DNA from: Marinobacter aromaticivorans
GTDB taxonomy: Bacteria; Pseudomonadota; Gammaproteobacteria; Pseudomonadales; Oleiphilaceae
Assembly (NCBI RefSeq): GCF_002806975.1
Contig: NZ_NIHD01000001.1
Location: 1 to 64,000, forward strand
Reading direction: 5' to 3'
DNA: 64,000 nt
Position 1 is the first letter of the stretch, and each line of letters begins with the position of its first letter. Below the pieces are notes generated by a model. The model was not told the DNA's origin. It did not search any database and saw only the letters and a program-made list of their open reading frames with translations. The translations under genes and the position numbers were made by a program. Positions 39,390 through 48,443 of the stretch are shown here, one piece after another.

Positions 39390-39854
39390 TCAGGCCGCGA
39401 CGTATTTACTCAGCGACTCGTTCTTTTCCAGTAGCGCAACGATGGCATCTACTGCTTCACCAGACGTAGTGTCAGAGTTCGGGAAAATGACTGCGAAGTT
39501 ATCCTGCAGAAGTTGACGGAAAGCACCACGGTCTGCTTCTTCCACGCCCAGAAGAACCGCAAGGGTTTCCAGGTTTTCGCCATTACCACGAGACATATCG
39601 CGAGCAACCTTATCGATGTTGCTGTCCATGTACATGGCCATTGACTGAACAGACTCATTGGTCTGGCAGCCAAGGGTACCGGTGGTCATGCCAAATGTCT
39701 GGTTACCGAACGTAGCGTTGGTTGTCGCAGCCAGTACGTGGGGAGCAATGCCGGACTGTCCCTTCCAGATCATGGCGCCAACGCCGCAGCCTGGCTGGGC
39801 AAATGCCATGGAAGAAGCACCCAGAAGAATTGCACCTGCGATCAGTTTTTTCAT
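39390..39854 (-). CDS. DUF3015 family exported protein
   Basis: A 154-residue small exported protein: signal peptide MKKLIAGAILLGASSMAFAQ, then a mature domain starting PGCGVGAMIWKGQSG with conserved Cys residues (GCG and LGCQTNESV), which fits DUF3015. Its function is unknown. The ribosome site GGAG precedes the ATG. It is upstream of the DUF4105 gene on the same strand, with a gap of 89 bases that holds a GC-rich hairpin (about 39339-39365). The pair appears to form an envelope-related unit. Confidence 0.8.
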   Translation of the reverse strand: MKKLIAGAILLGASSMAFAQPGCGVGAMIWKGQSGIAPHVLAATTNATFGNQTFGMTTGTLGCQTNESVQSMAMYMDSNIDKVARDMSRGNGENLETLAVLLGVEEADRGAFRQLLQDNFAVIFPNSDTTSGEAVDAIVALLEKNESLSKYVAA

Positions 39855-40080
39855 TGTCCACTCCTTTGTCTATTTATACAGTCGTCGCAAATTCCACAGA
39901 GCCCGCTCTGCTGCCGGCTGTGTGGACACGGCCCTGACGGGTTCCTGTGAGAACAGGCGTAAAGACCGTTGCCATGAGTATAGTGCAGATTTGCTAATAG
40001 CAAGTCTTTACTTCTGTGACTACCTGATTTTAACAGACTATTTGGCCTCTCCGGCAAAATACGCTGTAGCCCGCGGGCGT

Positions 40081-40107
40081 AAAAAAACCGGAGCAGGCTC
40101 CCGGTTT
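40081..40107 (-). terminator. Terminator of the livHMGF operon
   Basis: On the minus strand the imperfect stem AACCGG(G)AGC / GCTCCGGTT is followed by T7, 22 bases after the livF stop. Confidence 0.8.
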
Positions 40108-40128
40108 TGCTGTTGGGTAAACGTACAT

Positions 40129-40836
40129 TCAGCCGCCCAGATAGGCGTTTTGCACATCCGGATTTTCGAGCAGGTTCTTGCCCGTGTCGTGCAGGCGAAT
40201 CTTTCCGGTTTCCAGCACGTAGCCACGATCGGCTAGATTCAGCGCCTGATGGGCGTTTTGCTCCACCAGGAACACGGTAATTCCCTCGTCCCGCAGCTGC
40301 CCTATGATCTCGAAGATCTGCTTGATAACCAGTGGCGCCAGCCCAAGTGAAGGCTCGTCCAGAATCATCATGTTGGGCCGGCTCATCAGGGCACGCCCGA
40401 TAGCCAGCATCTGCTGCTCACCGCCGGACATGGTGCCTGCCCGTTGGTTTTCCCGCTCTTTCAGACGCGGAAAAAGCTCATACACATGAGCCTGGCTTTT
40501 GCGAATTTCCGATTTGGTGTTGAAGAAGCCGCCCATGTGCAGGTTTTCTTCAACGGTCAGTCCGGAAAATATTCTCCGGCCTTCCGGCACTATGGCAAGC
40601 CCTGAGCGCATGATCTGTGCTGTAGGCTCATGGGTGATGTCGCGGCCTTGCAGGATGATACGCCCGGAGCTGGCCTGCGGTGTTCCGCAAACGGTCATCA
40701 GCAGGGTGGTTTTGCCGGCTCCGTTGGCGCCGATCAGTGACACGATTTCACCGCGATTCACTTCAACAGAAACCCCGTGCAGGGCCTCGATTTTTCCGTA
40801 ATGGGTGTGGACGTTTTCCAGTACAAGCATGCTCAT
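40129..40836 (-). CDS. livF: Branched-chain amino acid ABC transporter ATPase LivF
   Basis: A 235-residue ABC ATPase. Walker A GANGAGKTT, signature TMSGGEQQMLAIGRAL and Walker B MMILDEPSLGLAP are intact. It forms with LivG the cytoplasmic motor of a high-affinity Leu/Ile/Val-type importer. It lies 2 bases after livG, last in the livHMGF order. Confidence 0.94.
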   Translation of the reverse strand: MSMLVLENVHTHYGKIEALHGVSVEVNRGEIVSLIGANGAGKTTLLMTVCGTPQASSGRIILQGRDITHEPTAQIMRSGLAIVPEGRRIFSGLTVEENLHMGGFFNTKSEIRKSQAHVYELFPRLKERENQRAGTMSGGEQQMLAIGRALMSRPNMMILDEPSLGLAPLVIKQIFEIIGQLRDEGITVFLVEQNAHQALNLADRGYVLETGKIRLHDTGKNLLENPDVQNAYLGG

Positions 40837-40838
40837 GT

Positions 40839-41594
40839 TCAGGCCTCGCCCAGGTAAGCTTTGATCACGTCGTCGTTCCGGCGGATTTCTTCCGGTGTGC
40901 CACTGGCCAGGGGTTTGCCCTGGTTGATGACGTTGATCCGGTCTGAAATGTCCATTACCAGGCTCATGTCGTGCTCAATCAGCACCACGGAAACGTTGTA
41001 GTCCTCTTTCAGGCTGATAATCAGCTGATTGAGTTCTTTGGTTTCCGCCGGGTTGAGACCGGCCGCCGGCTCGTCGAGCATCAGCAGTTTGGGCTCTGTG
41101 ACCATGCAGCGGGCTATCTCGAGCCGTCGCTGCTGGCCGTAGGCCAGGTTGCCCGCATCACGGTTGGCGAGTTCCAGGAGGCCGACACGTTCCAGCCAAT
41201 ACGCAGCACGGTCCAGTGCTTTCTGCTCCCGTTGCCGGTAGTTGGGCGTACCCAGCAGGCCGGATATCATGTTGGTGTTGAGATGCCGGTGCTGGGCTAC
41301 GAGCAGGTTTTCCACAACGGTCATCTGGGTGAACAGGCGAACGTGTTGAAAGGTTCTCACCATACCCATGCGGGAAATCTTGTAGTCCGGCTTGCCCTGA
41401 ACCTCTCTGCCTTCAAAGAGAATCTTGCCGCCAGTGGGTTTGTAAAAGCCACTCATACAGTTGAATACGGTGGTTTTGCCAGCACCGTTGGGACCGATGA
41501 TGGAAACGATTTCCCGCTCCTGAACGTCCAGTGACACCTGGTCTACTGCCAGCAGGCCGCCAAAGCGCATGGACAGCTTCTGTACTTCAAGCAT
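40839..41594 (-). CDS. livG: Branched-chain amino acid ABC transporter ATPase LivG
   Basis: A 251-residue ABC ATPase. Walker A GPNGAGKTTVFNCMSGFY is typical of LivG; the signature region is LAYGQQRRLEIARCM and Walker B LLMLDEPAAGLNP. It pairs with LivF. It starts 6 bases after livM. Confidence 0.95.
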   Translation of the reverse strand: MLEVQKLSMRFGGLLAVDQVSLDVQEREIVSIIGPNGAGKTTVFNCMSGFYKPTGGKILFEGREVQGKPDYKISRMGMVRTFQHVRLFTQMTVVENLLVAQHRHLNTNMISGLLGTPNYRQREQKALDRAAYWLERVGLLELANRDAGNLAYGQQRRLEIARCMVTEPKLLMLDEPAAGLNPAETKELNQLIISLKEDYNVSVVLIEHDMSLVMDISDRINVINQGKPLASGTPEEIRRNDDVIKAYLGEA

Positions 41595-41600
41595 TGTCTG

Positions 41601-42872
41601 TCACTCCTGCCTGTTCAGTTTTATGTGTATTCGGCGCATGGGCAGCAAGCCCTGGGGTCGCCACACCATCATTAGCACCATGGCAGCACCGAAAATCAGC
41701 ATGCGGTATTCGGAGAACTCCCGCGCCAGTTCCGGCAGGATGGTTACCGCGATAGCAGCGAGTATCACGCCAAGCTGGGAGCCCATGCCCCCCAGAACCA
41801 CAATGGCCAGGATGATGGCGGATTCCAGGAATACAAAAGATTCCGGGCTGATAAAGCCCTGCTTGGAGGCAAAGACAGTCCCCGCAAAGCCGGCGAAAAA
41901 AGCGCCAATAGTAAAGGCGGAGAGTTTCACTGCAGTACGGCTGAGGCCGAGGGAGCGGGCTGCAATTTCATCCTCACGCAGGGCTTCCCAGGCGCGGCCT
42001 ACGGGCATTCGCATGAAGCGGCGAATAATCAGTGCCGTGATAACGGCAAGCACCAGGGCAATCAGGTACAGGAAGATGATTTTGTGCTCACTGGCGTAGG
42101 CAATGCCAAAGGTCTCGTGGAAAGACGTATTGCCTTCCTCCTTGACGCGGCGGCCAAATTCCATGCCGAACAACGTGGGGTCGGGTATGCCGCCGATGCC
42201 ATTGGGGCCGCCGGTCAGGGTTGTCCAGTTGTTGAGAAGAATGCGGATAATCTCGCCAAAACCGAGGGTAACGATTGCCAGATAATCCCCCCTCAGTCGC
42301 AATACCGGAAAGCCCAGAATCATGCCGGTCAGCCCCGCCAGCAGCGCACCGATGGGCAGGGCCATCCAGAACGAGATGCCTGTGTACTGGGAGAGCAGGG
42401 CAAAGGTATAGGCGCCAACGGCGTAGAAGGCCACGTACCCCAGGTCCAGAAGACCGGCCAGGCCAACCACAACGTTGAGACCCAGTGCCAGCATGATGTA
42501 GATCAGCACCAGAGTGGCCAGATCCACGGAACCCCGCGACACAAGAAATGGCCAGAACAGTGCAAATATCACTATGCCGGTCAGTATCCAGGACTCCAGC
42601 TTGACCCGTTTGGATTGCTCCATGGGCTCTCTGCCGGCCAGTGGGTTGAGATTGGGCAGTTTGCCCAACACACCCATAAACGAATCACGGAAGATCTGGA
42701 ACACAAATACCACAACGGCGGCCAGAACAATGGCCACGTAGGTTGAGGTTTTGGCTCCGGTGAGTGTGATATTGATACCTTTGGCTTCCAGATTGAGGCC
42801 AAGGATCGGGAACGAAATAATCAGCGTGACAATCGCGCAGAACAACGCGTGTCGCAGGTTGTTAGCTGCCAT
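41601..42872 (-). CDS. livM: Branched-chain amino acid ABC transporter permease LivM
   Basis: A 423-residue inner-membrane permease with 10 or more hydrophobic helices. The first 130 residues hold the extra N-terminal helices found in proteobacterial LivM. The BPD_transp_2 core has [26 protein letters not shown] and the coupling EAA-like loop [19 protein letters not shown]. It overlaps livH by one base. Confidence 0.94.
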   Translation of the reverse strand: MAANNLRHALFCAIVTLIISFPILGLNLEAKGINITLTGAKTSTYVAIVLAAVVVFVFQIFRDSFMGVLGKLPNLNPLAGREPMEQSKRVKLESWILTGIVIFALFWPFLVSRGSVDLATLVLIYIMLALGLNVVVGLAGLLDLGYVAFYAVGAYTFALLSQYTGISFWMALPIGALLAGLTGMILGFPVLRLRGDYLAIVTLGFGEIIRILLNNWTTLTGGPNGIGGIPDPTLFGMEFGRRVKEEGNTSFHETFGIAYASEHKIIFLYLIALVLAVITALIIRRFMRMPVGRAWEALREDEIAARSLGLSRTAVKLSAFTIGAFFAGFAGTVFASKQGFISPESFVFLESAIILAIVVLGGMGSQLGVILAAIAVTILPELAREFSEYRMLIFGAAMVLMMVWRPQGLLPMRRIHIKLNRQE

Positions 42873-43795
42873 CAGATTTTCTCAACCTCCGGTTTGCCCA
42901 GTAGCCCCGTGGGTTTGAACAGCAAAATAAGAATCAGCAGGCCGAAGGATACGACGTCCTTATACTCACCACTGAGGTAACCCGACGTCAGACTTTCAGA
43001 TACGCCGAGAATCAGGCCGCCGAGCATGGCACCGGGAATGCTGCCGATACCGCCGAGCACGGCTGCGGTGAAGGCTTTCAGCCCGGCAATAAAGCCGAAC
43101 AGAGGGTCTACCGAACCGTAATACATACCCAGCAACAGGCCCGCCACGGCTGCCAGCGCGGCACCTATTACAAAAGTGGCTGAAATAATACGGTTGGTGT
43201 CGATGCCCAGCAGGCTGGCCATACCCAGATCCTGCGAGACTGCCCGGCAGGCGCGGCCGGTGCGGGAGCGGGAAATGAACAGCGACAGCGCGATCATGCA
43301 GATCAGGGTGGTGATAAAAATGGTGATCTGTATGTACGACAGTGACATCTGGAACGCACCGTCAGCGCTGAAATTGAACCCGCCCTCAATAAGTGCCGGA
43401 AAGCCCACATTGCGGGAACCCTGGGCCAGGTGCACATAGTTCTGCAGGAAGATGGACATACCGATGGCGGAGATCAGCGGGATCAGGCGGTGCCGGCCAC
43501 GCACAGGCCGGTAGGCAACCCGTTCCACCGCCCAGCCCATGGAGCTGGAAACAATCATGGCGCACACGAGCGCAACGATGAGGATGAGCGGAAGCCAGGC
43601 CAGGCCGAGAGCGGTCAGGCCGGTTATGGCAATAAGCGCGGTATAGGCGCCAATCATGTAGATCTCACCATGGGCAAAGTTGATCATGCCAATGATGCCG
43701 TAAACCATCGTGTATCCGATGGCGATCAGGGCATAGGCGCTCCCGATCGTTAGCCCGTTAATGAGCTGTTGAGAGAAGTAAAGGAGGTCTTGCAT
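42872..43795 (-). CDS. livH: Branched-chain amino acid ABC transporter permease LivH
   Basis: A 307-residue inner-membrane permease with about eight helices. Typical LivH motifs: [36 protein letters not shown] and [20 protein letters not shown] (coupling loop). Forms the channel with LivM. It is separated from livK by 161 bases that contain a hairpin. Confidence 0.95.
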   Translation of the reverse strand: MQDLLYFSQQLINGLTIGSAYALIAIGYTMVYGIIGMINFAHGEIYMIGAYTALIAITGLTALGLAWLPLILIVALVCAMIVSSSMGWAVERVAYRPVRGRHRLIPLISAIGMSIFLQNYVHLAQGSRNVGFPALIEGGFNFSADGAFQMSLSYIQITIFITTLICMIALSLFISRSRTGRACRAVSQDLGMASLLGIDTNRIISATFVIGAALAAVAGLLLGMYYGSVDPLFGFIAGLKAFTAAVLGGIGSIPGAMLGGLILGVSESLTSGYLSGEYKDVVSFGLLILILLFKPTGLLGKPEVEKI

Positions 43796-43888
43796 TGTTA
43801 TTTGACTCCGGAGACCTGCTCCCTCCGCTGCTTCACTCCGGGCACAGGGTAATTGCGCCAGGTGTGAGACAGAATCAGCAGGAGCCTA

Positions 43889-43926
43889 GAAAAACACCTT
43901 CTCCCGGATCGCGGTGAGAAGGTGTT
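43889..43926 (-). terminator. Hairpin between livK and livH
   Basis: AACACCTTCTC and GAGAAGGTGTT form an 11-bp perfect stem with a 12-base loop. On the minus strand it is followed by T5. It lies soon after livK and probably causes partial termination, so that the binding protein is made in excess over the membrane parts. Confidence 0.75.
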
Positions 43927-43956
43927 CTCATGATTACCGTTAATTAACGATTTGGC

Positions 43957-45069
43957 TTAGTTTACCGGAGTTTTGCTGCCATCTGAATGCCATTCGTACA
44001 CAACAAACTCGAATGACTTCATGTCGCCAGCTTTGTCATATTCCACTGTGCCGATCGGCGTTTCAAAGGTGCCGCTGCGCAGAGCTGCGGCAACATCGAA
44101 CGGGTCCTTGGACTCTGCAGCTTCAATGCCGTCTGCAATCAGCTGCACGGCAGCGTATGAGGTCAGTACGAATGGGCCGGAGGGATCTTCATTTTTGGCT
44201 TCGAACGCTTTTACCAGCTCCTGGTTTTCCGCTTTCTCGTCAAAGCTCGGGGGCAGGGTCACCAGAAGCCCTTCGGCTGCTTCACCGGCAATGGTGTTGA
44301 TATCCTTGTTACCAACGCCTTCAGGGCCCATGAACTTCGCATCCAGATCAGCCTGGCGTGCCTGGCGCAGAATCAGGCCCAGTTCAGGGTGGTAGCCGCC
44401 AAAGTACACATAATCCACATCGGCCTGCTTGAGCTTGGTGACCAGGGAGGAGAAGTCCTTGTCGCCCGCGGTAACACCCTCAAACATGGCAATTTCAACG
44501 CCTTTGTTTTTCAGTGTGTCGCGCACAGCCGTGGCGATACCCTCACCGTACTGTTGCTTGTCGTGCACAATTGCAACCCGTTCCGGATTCTGGCTCGCAA
44601 TATAGTTGCCGGCAACCGGGCCCTGCATGCTGTCCAGACCGATGGTCCGGAATACCAGCTCATAACCGCGCTCGGTAATCTCCGGGCTGGTTGATGCAGG
44701 CGTGATCATGAGCACGCCTTCGTCCTCATAAATGTCTGAGGCAGGCTGGGTTGAACTGGAACAAAGGTGACCCACAACAAACCGGACGCCATCATTTACC
44801 AGGCGGTTTGCCACGGTTACGGCCTGCTTCGGGTCGCACACGTCATCGTATTCCACGGCAACCAGCTTCTCGCCCATTACGCCGCCTTTGGAGTTGATTT
44901 GCTCGATGGCCATGCGGGCGCCAGAGAACTGCATGTCGCCGTACTGGGCAACCGGGCCGGTTACCGGGCCGGCAATACCAATCTGGATCTCGGCGGCAGC
45001 ATGGCCTGCGCCCATAAGTGCAACGGAGGCGCTAACAGCGGTTACAAGTTTCTTTATTGAAGTTGTCAT
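43957..45069 (-). CDS. livK: Branched-chain amino acid ABC transporter, periplasmic binding protein
   Basis: A 370-residue protein with a signal peptide (to about residue 26, AGHAAAE) and a Leu/Ile/Val-binding periplasmic fold: IQIGIAGPVTGPVAQYGDMQFSGARMAIEQINSKGG, VVGHLCSSSTQPASDIY and MITPASTSPEITERG. The Cys pair (VCDPKQ, GHLCSS) corresponds to the disulfide of LivJ/BraC. It captures the substrate for LivHMGF. A MarR regulator is divergent from it. Confidence 0.93.
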   Translation of the reverse strand: MTTSIKKLVTAVSASVALMGAGHAAAEIQIGIAGPVTGPVAQYGDMQFSGARMAIEQINSKGGVMGEKLVAVEYDDVCDPKQAVTVANRLVNDGVRFVVGHLCSSSTQPASDIYEDEGVLMITPASTSPEITERGYELVFRTIGLDSMQGPVAGNYIASQNPERVAIVHDKQQYGEGIATAVRDTLKNKGVEIAMFEGVTAGDKDFSSLVTKLKQADVDYVYFGGYHPELGLILRQARQADLDAKFMGPEGVGNKDINTIAGEAAEGLLVTLPPSFDEKAENQELVKAFEAKNEDPSGPFVLTSYAAVQLIADGIEAAESKDPFDVAAALRSGTFETPIGTVEYDKAGDMKSFEFVVYEWHSDGSKTPVN

Positions 45070-45115
45070 TGTGTCTGTCCTGTTTGGTTCAGGGTTATTC
45101 TTGTGTTCTCAGATA

Positions 45116-45178
45116 GTTAAACAAACACTACACACCCTGTCTTGTCAAGCGGACTCAGGGTTAGTTTGTTTATTTAAC
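45116..45178. promoter_or_regulatory. Inverted A/T-rich repeats in the livK-marR divergent region
   Basis: GTTAAACAAAC (45116-45126) is repeated in inverse form in GTTTGTTTATTTAAC (45164-45178), with ACCCTG/CAGGGT inside. The TTGACA at 45148-45143 (minus) could be a -35 for livK. These repeats are candidate operators for the divergent MarR protein. Confidence 0.4.
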
Positions 45179-45301
45179 AATTATAGCCCGGACAGCAGGG
45201 GAAAACCGCGACGCCTGTCCTATTGCATTCAGGAGCGCAAAGACCTCTAATACTTAGTGGTGTAAATAAATTGCGCAAAGCCTTGTTGGAGCAGTAACAC
45301 A

Positions 45302-45796
45302 TTGAATAACTACGAGCATGTTCTGGTAGCACTCAGGCGTGTTATCCGGGCAACGGATCTTCATTCAAAGCGACTCAGCAAGAATGCGGGGCTTACTGGC
45401 CCGCAGCTTCTGATTATGCGAACCATCCGGGATCTGGGTGAGGTAACCATCGGTACCATTGCCGACAACGTGAGCCTCAGCCAGGCGACCGTCACAACCA
45501 TTCTGGACCGGCTGGAACACCGGCAGCTGGTTTACCGTGTGCGCAACACCCGGGACAAACGAAAAGTCCATGCACATCTGACCGAGAGCGGTGCAGATAT
45601 CCTTGCCCGGGCTCCGAACCCCTTGCAGGAAGATTTCATCAAAAAATTCCAGAGCCTTCACGAGTGGGAGCAGAACATGATCCTGGCCTCCCTCCAGCGG
45701 GTTGCCAACATGATGGATGCCGACGACATTGACGCCTCGCCGGTGCTGGATGTAGGGCCGGTCCTGAAGGATGATGGCTGGAAGGAAAGGGCCTGA
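45302..45796 (+). CDS. MarR family transcriptional regulator
   Basis: A 164-residue winged-helix DNA-binding protein. The helix-turn-helix is in GEVTIGTIADNVSLSQATVTTILDRLEHRQLVYR, followed by the wing RNTRDKRKVHAHLTESG. The start is TTG at 45302, with GGAG upstream; no in-frame ATG exists near the start of the domain. It lies divergent from livK across 232 bases, so control of the liv genes is plausible. The effector is unknown. Confidence 0.88.
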   Translation: MNNYEHVLVALRRVIRATDLHSKRLSKNAGLTGPQLLIMRTIRDLGEVTIGTIADNVSLSQATVTTILDRLEHRQLVYRVRNTRDKRKVHAHLTESGADILARAPNPLQEDFIKKFQSLHEWEQNMILASLQRVANMMDADDIDASPVLDVGPVLKDDGWKERA

Positions 45797-45829
45797 GCCT
45801 TATCCTTCCAGGGGGTTGGTCCGGTTGCT

Positions 45830-48280
45830 TCAGTGCACGGATGAACCTGTTTTCGGCTTGTTGCCAAAGCACACCTGAAACACATCGTTGTAATGCCGGG
45901 CAAAATTCACCGTCAGCCCCTCCCGCAGATAATCCGGCAGTTCGTCGTAATCGCCACGGTTTGCTTCCGGCAGAATCAGGTTACTGATTTTCTGCCGGCG
46001 GGCCGCGATGACTTTTTCGCGAATGCCGCCAACGGGCAGCACCTGGCCTGTGAGCGTCAGCTCCCCGGTCATCGCTGTATTTTGCTGGGGCGCCTCCTTG
46101 CGGGCAATGGAAAGCAGCGCTGTCGCCATGGTAACGCCTGCGCTGGGGCCGTCTTTCGGCGTTGCACCTTCGGGTACGTGAAGGTGTACGAATGATTTAT
46201 CGAAAAAGCCGGGATCCCCTTTGAACCGTTTCAGGTTTGAGGAAATATAACTGTAGGCAATTTCTGCCGACTCTTTCATTACATCGCCAAGCTGGCCGGT
46301 CAGTTTGAAGCCGCGCTGACTGCTGTGTACCCGTGTGGCTTCGATGCTCAGAGTGGCGCCGCCCATGGCCGTCCAGGCCAGGCCGGTTACCACGCCCACA
46401 CCCTTGAGGGCTTTCTCTTTCCGGAAAGCCGGCTGGCCCAGGTATTCCGGCAAATCGGCCACGCCTACCTTCACCGGCTTGTCGGGGGCTTCCAGCAGTT
46501 TTACGATGGCCTTACGCATCACTTTGTGCAGCATCTTTTCCAGATTCCGCACGCCTGCTTCCCGGGCATAGCCTTCGATAATCTGGCGAATGGCGGCATC
46601 GGTAATGTTGAATTGCTTTTTCAGCAACCCTGCGCGCTTCAGCAGCCTGGGCAACAGATGATTCTTGGCAATGGCCAGTTTCTCTTCGGCGATATAACCA
46701 GACAACCGTATAACATCCATCCGGTCCAGCAAAGGCCGGGGAATGGTGTCAAGCTGGTTGGCCGTGCAGATGAACAGCACTTTGGACAAATCCATGCGCA
46801 CATCCAGGTAGTGGTCCAGAAACTCCTTGTTCTGTTCCGGGTCCAGGGTTTCCAGCAGCGCCGAGGCGGGATCGCCCTGGTAAGAGGCGCCGATCTTGTC
46901 GATTTCATCCAGCATGATCACCGGGTTAGCAACCTTCGTGTCTTTCAGCGCCTGCACAAACTTGCCGGGCATGGCTCCAATGTAAGTGCGCCGGTGGCCC
47001 TTGATTTCTGCCTCATCACGCATGCCGCCCACACTGAACCGGTAGAATTTGCGCCCGAGTGCGTCTGCTACCGAATGGCCGATTGAGGTTTTGCCCACTC
47101 CCGGCGGACCTACGAGCAGGAGGATTGAACCACTGACTTCACCTTTAAAGGTGCCTTCCGCGAGAAACTCGATGATCCTGTCTTTGACATCTTCAAGGCC
47201 GTCGTGATCACGGTCAAGAATTGCGCGGGCTTTGGCCAGGTCAAACTTATCCTCCGAGTGCTGGCCCCAGGGAACCTGCGTCAGCCAGTCCAGGTAATTG
47301 CGGGTAACGCCATACTCCGGCGAACCGGATTCCAGAACCTGCAGCTTTTGCAGCTCATCTTCAAAGCGCTCCTGCACCGCTTCGGGAGGATCCAGTTCCG
47401 CCATCCGCGCTTCAAACCGTTCCGCCTCTGCCGTTTTATCGTCTTTTGATATGCCCAGTTCGCGCTGGATGACTTTGAGCTGTTCTTTCAGGAAGAAGTC
47501 CCTCTGGTGCTTCTGCACCTTCTCGTTCACCTCTTCGCTGATTTCAGTTTGCAATCGCGCAACTTCCAGTTCTTTGCGCATCAGCAACAACACTTTTTCC
47601 ATGCGCCGGAGCAGGGGAACTGTATCCAGCACGCTCTGGAGCTCCGAACCCGGTGCACTGGTCATGGAGGCACCGAAATCTGTCAGCGGAGAGCTGTCTT
47701 CCGGGCCGAAACGCGAGAGATACTGTTTTACCTCCTCGCCGTACAGAGGATTGGTGCGTAGCAGTTCCTTGATGGCGCTGATAATCGCAAGAGTGTACGC
47801 CTTGGTTTCATCCGCATCTTCCTCGGGTTCCCGGGGGTATTCCACTTCAACCAGATACGGTGGCTTGCGGCGCAGCCATTGCACTATCCGGAAGCGTTGC
47901 AGGCCCTGGGCAATAAACTGCACATGGTTGTCCTTGTTCTGGGCATGATGCACGCGCACGGCGCAGCCCACCGTTGCCAGCTCATCACTCTGGGGAATGT
48001 GCTGCCCGGGCTCGTGGTCATCAACAAAGCAGATACCGAGCATTTTGTGATCGGTTTCGCCCACACGCTTGAGTGTTTCCTGCCAGGGGTTCTGATTCAC
48101 CATGACAGGCTGTACCTGGGCGGGGAAAAATGGCCGGTTTGAAACAGGCAGTACATATATGCGCTTGGGCAGTGACTGCTGAGGCAAAGCCAGGTCTTTA
48201 CTGTGCTCGTTCTTGCCGATGTATTCGGTTACGTCTTCCTCGAATTCTTCCAGAGAGTCTATTTCGTTATCGTGATTCAT
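45830..48280 (-). CDS. Lon-family ATP-dependent protease
   Basis: An 816-residue soluble AAA+ serine protease that degrades misfolded and regulatory proteins. It has an N-terminal LON substrate domain (about 40-240), a coiled middle, Walker A GPPGVGKTS, Walker B VIMLDEIDKIG, and the Ser-Lys dyad in PKDGPSAGVTM and GGIREKVIAARR. The acidic N-terminal extension (about 30 residues) and the isolated location, away from clpX and hupB, suggest a second Lon type (like Pseudomonas AsrA) rather than the main Lon. A perfect CTTGAAA lies about 60 bases upstream. Confidence 0.92.
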   Translation of the reverse strand: MNHDNEIDSLEEFEEDVTEYIGKNEHSKDLALPQQSLPKRIYVLPVSNRPFFPAQVQPVMVNQNPWQETLKRVGETDHKMLGICFVDDHEPGQHIPQSDELATVGCAVRVHHAQNKDNHVQFIAQGLQRFRIVQWLRRKPPYLVEVEYPREPEEDADETKAYTLAIISAIKELLRTNPLYGEEVKQYLSRFGPEDSSPLTDFGASMTSAPGSELQSVLDTVPLLRRMEKVLLLMRKELEVARLQTEISEEVNEKVQKHQRDFFLKEQLKVIQRELGISKDDKTAEAERFEARMAELDPPEAVQERFEDELQKLQVLESGSPEYGVTRNYLDWLTQVPWGQHSEDKFDLAKARAILDRDHDGLEDVKDRIIEFLAEGTFKGEVSGSILLLVGPPGVGKTSIGHSVADALGRKFYRFSVGGMRDEAEIKGHRRTYIGAMPGKFVQALKDTKVANPVIMLDEIDKIGASYQGDPASALLETLDPEQNKEFLDHYLDVRMDLSKVLFICTANQLDTIPRPLLDRMDVIRLSGYIAEEKLAIAKNHLLPRLLKRAGLLKKQFNITDAAIRQIIEGYAREAGVRNLEKMLHKVMRKAIVKLLEAPDKPVKVGVADLPEYLGQPAFRKEKALKGVGVVTGLAWTAMGGATLSIEATRVHSSQRGFKLTGQLGDVMKESAEIAYSYISSNLKRFKGDPGFFDKSFVHLHVPEGATPKDGPSAGVTMATALLSIARKEAPQQNTAMTGELTLTGQVLPVGGIREKVIAARRQKISNLILPEANRGDYDELPDYLREGLTVNFARHYNDVFQVCFGNKPKTGSSVH

Positions 48281-48443
48281 GCCGTACCTGTGTCGATAAG
48301 AGGAGTGTATACAGCCTAAGTTGAGCCGGAAGTCATATTTTCAAGCATGGGAACTACCTATGTCTTGAACCGGCGCTCTTGAATTCCACCCTGACGGGCC
48401 CCAATTAACGTTCAACCAATAACGAACATTTCAGGTGCCCGAC

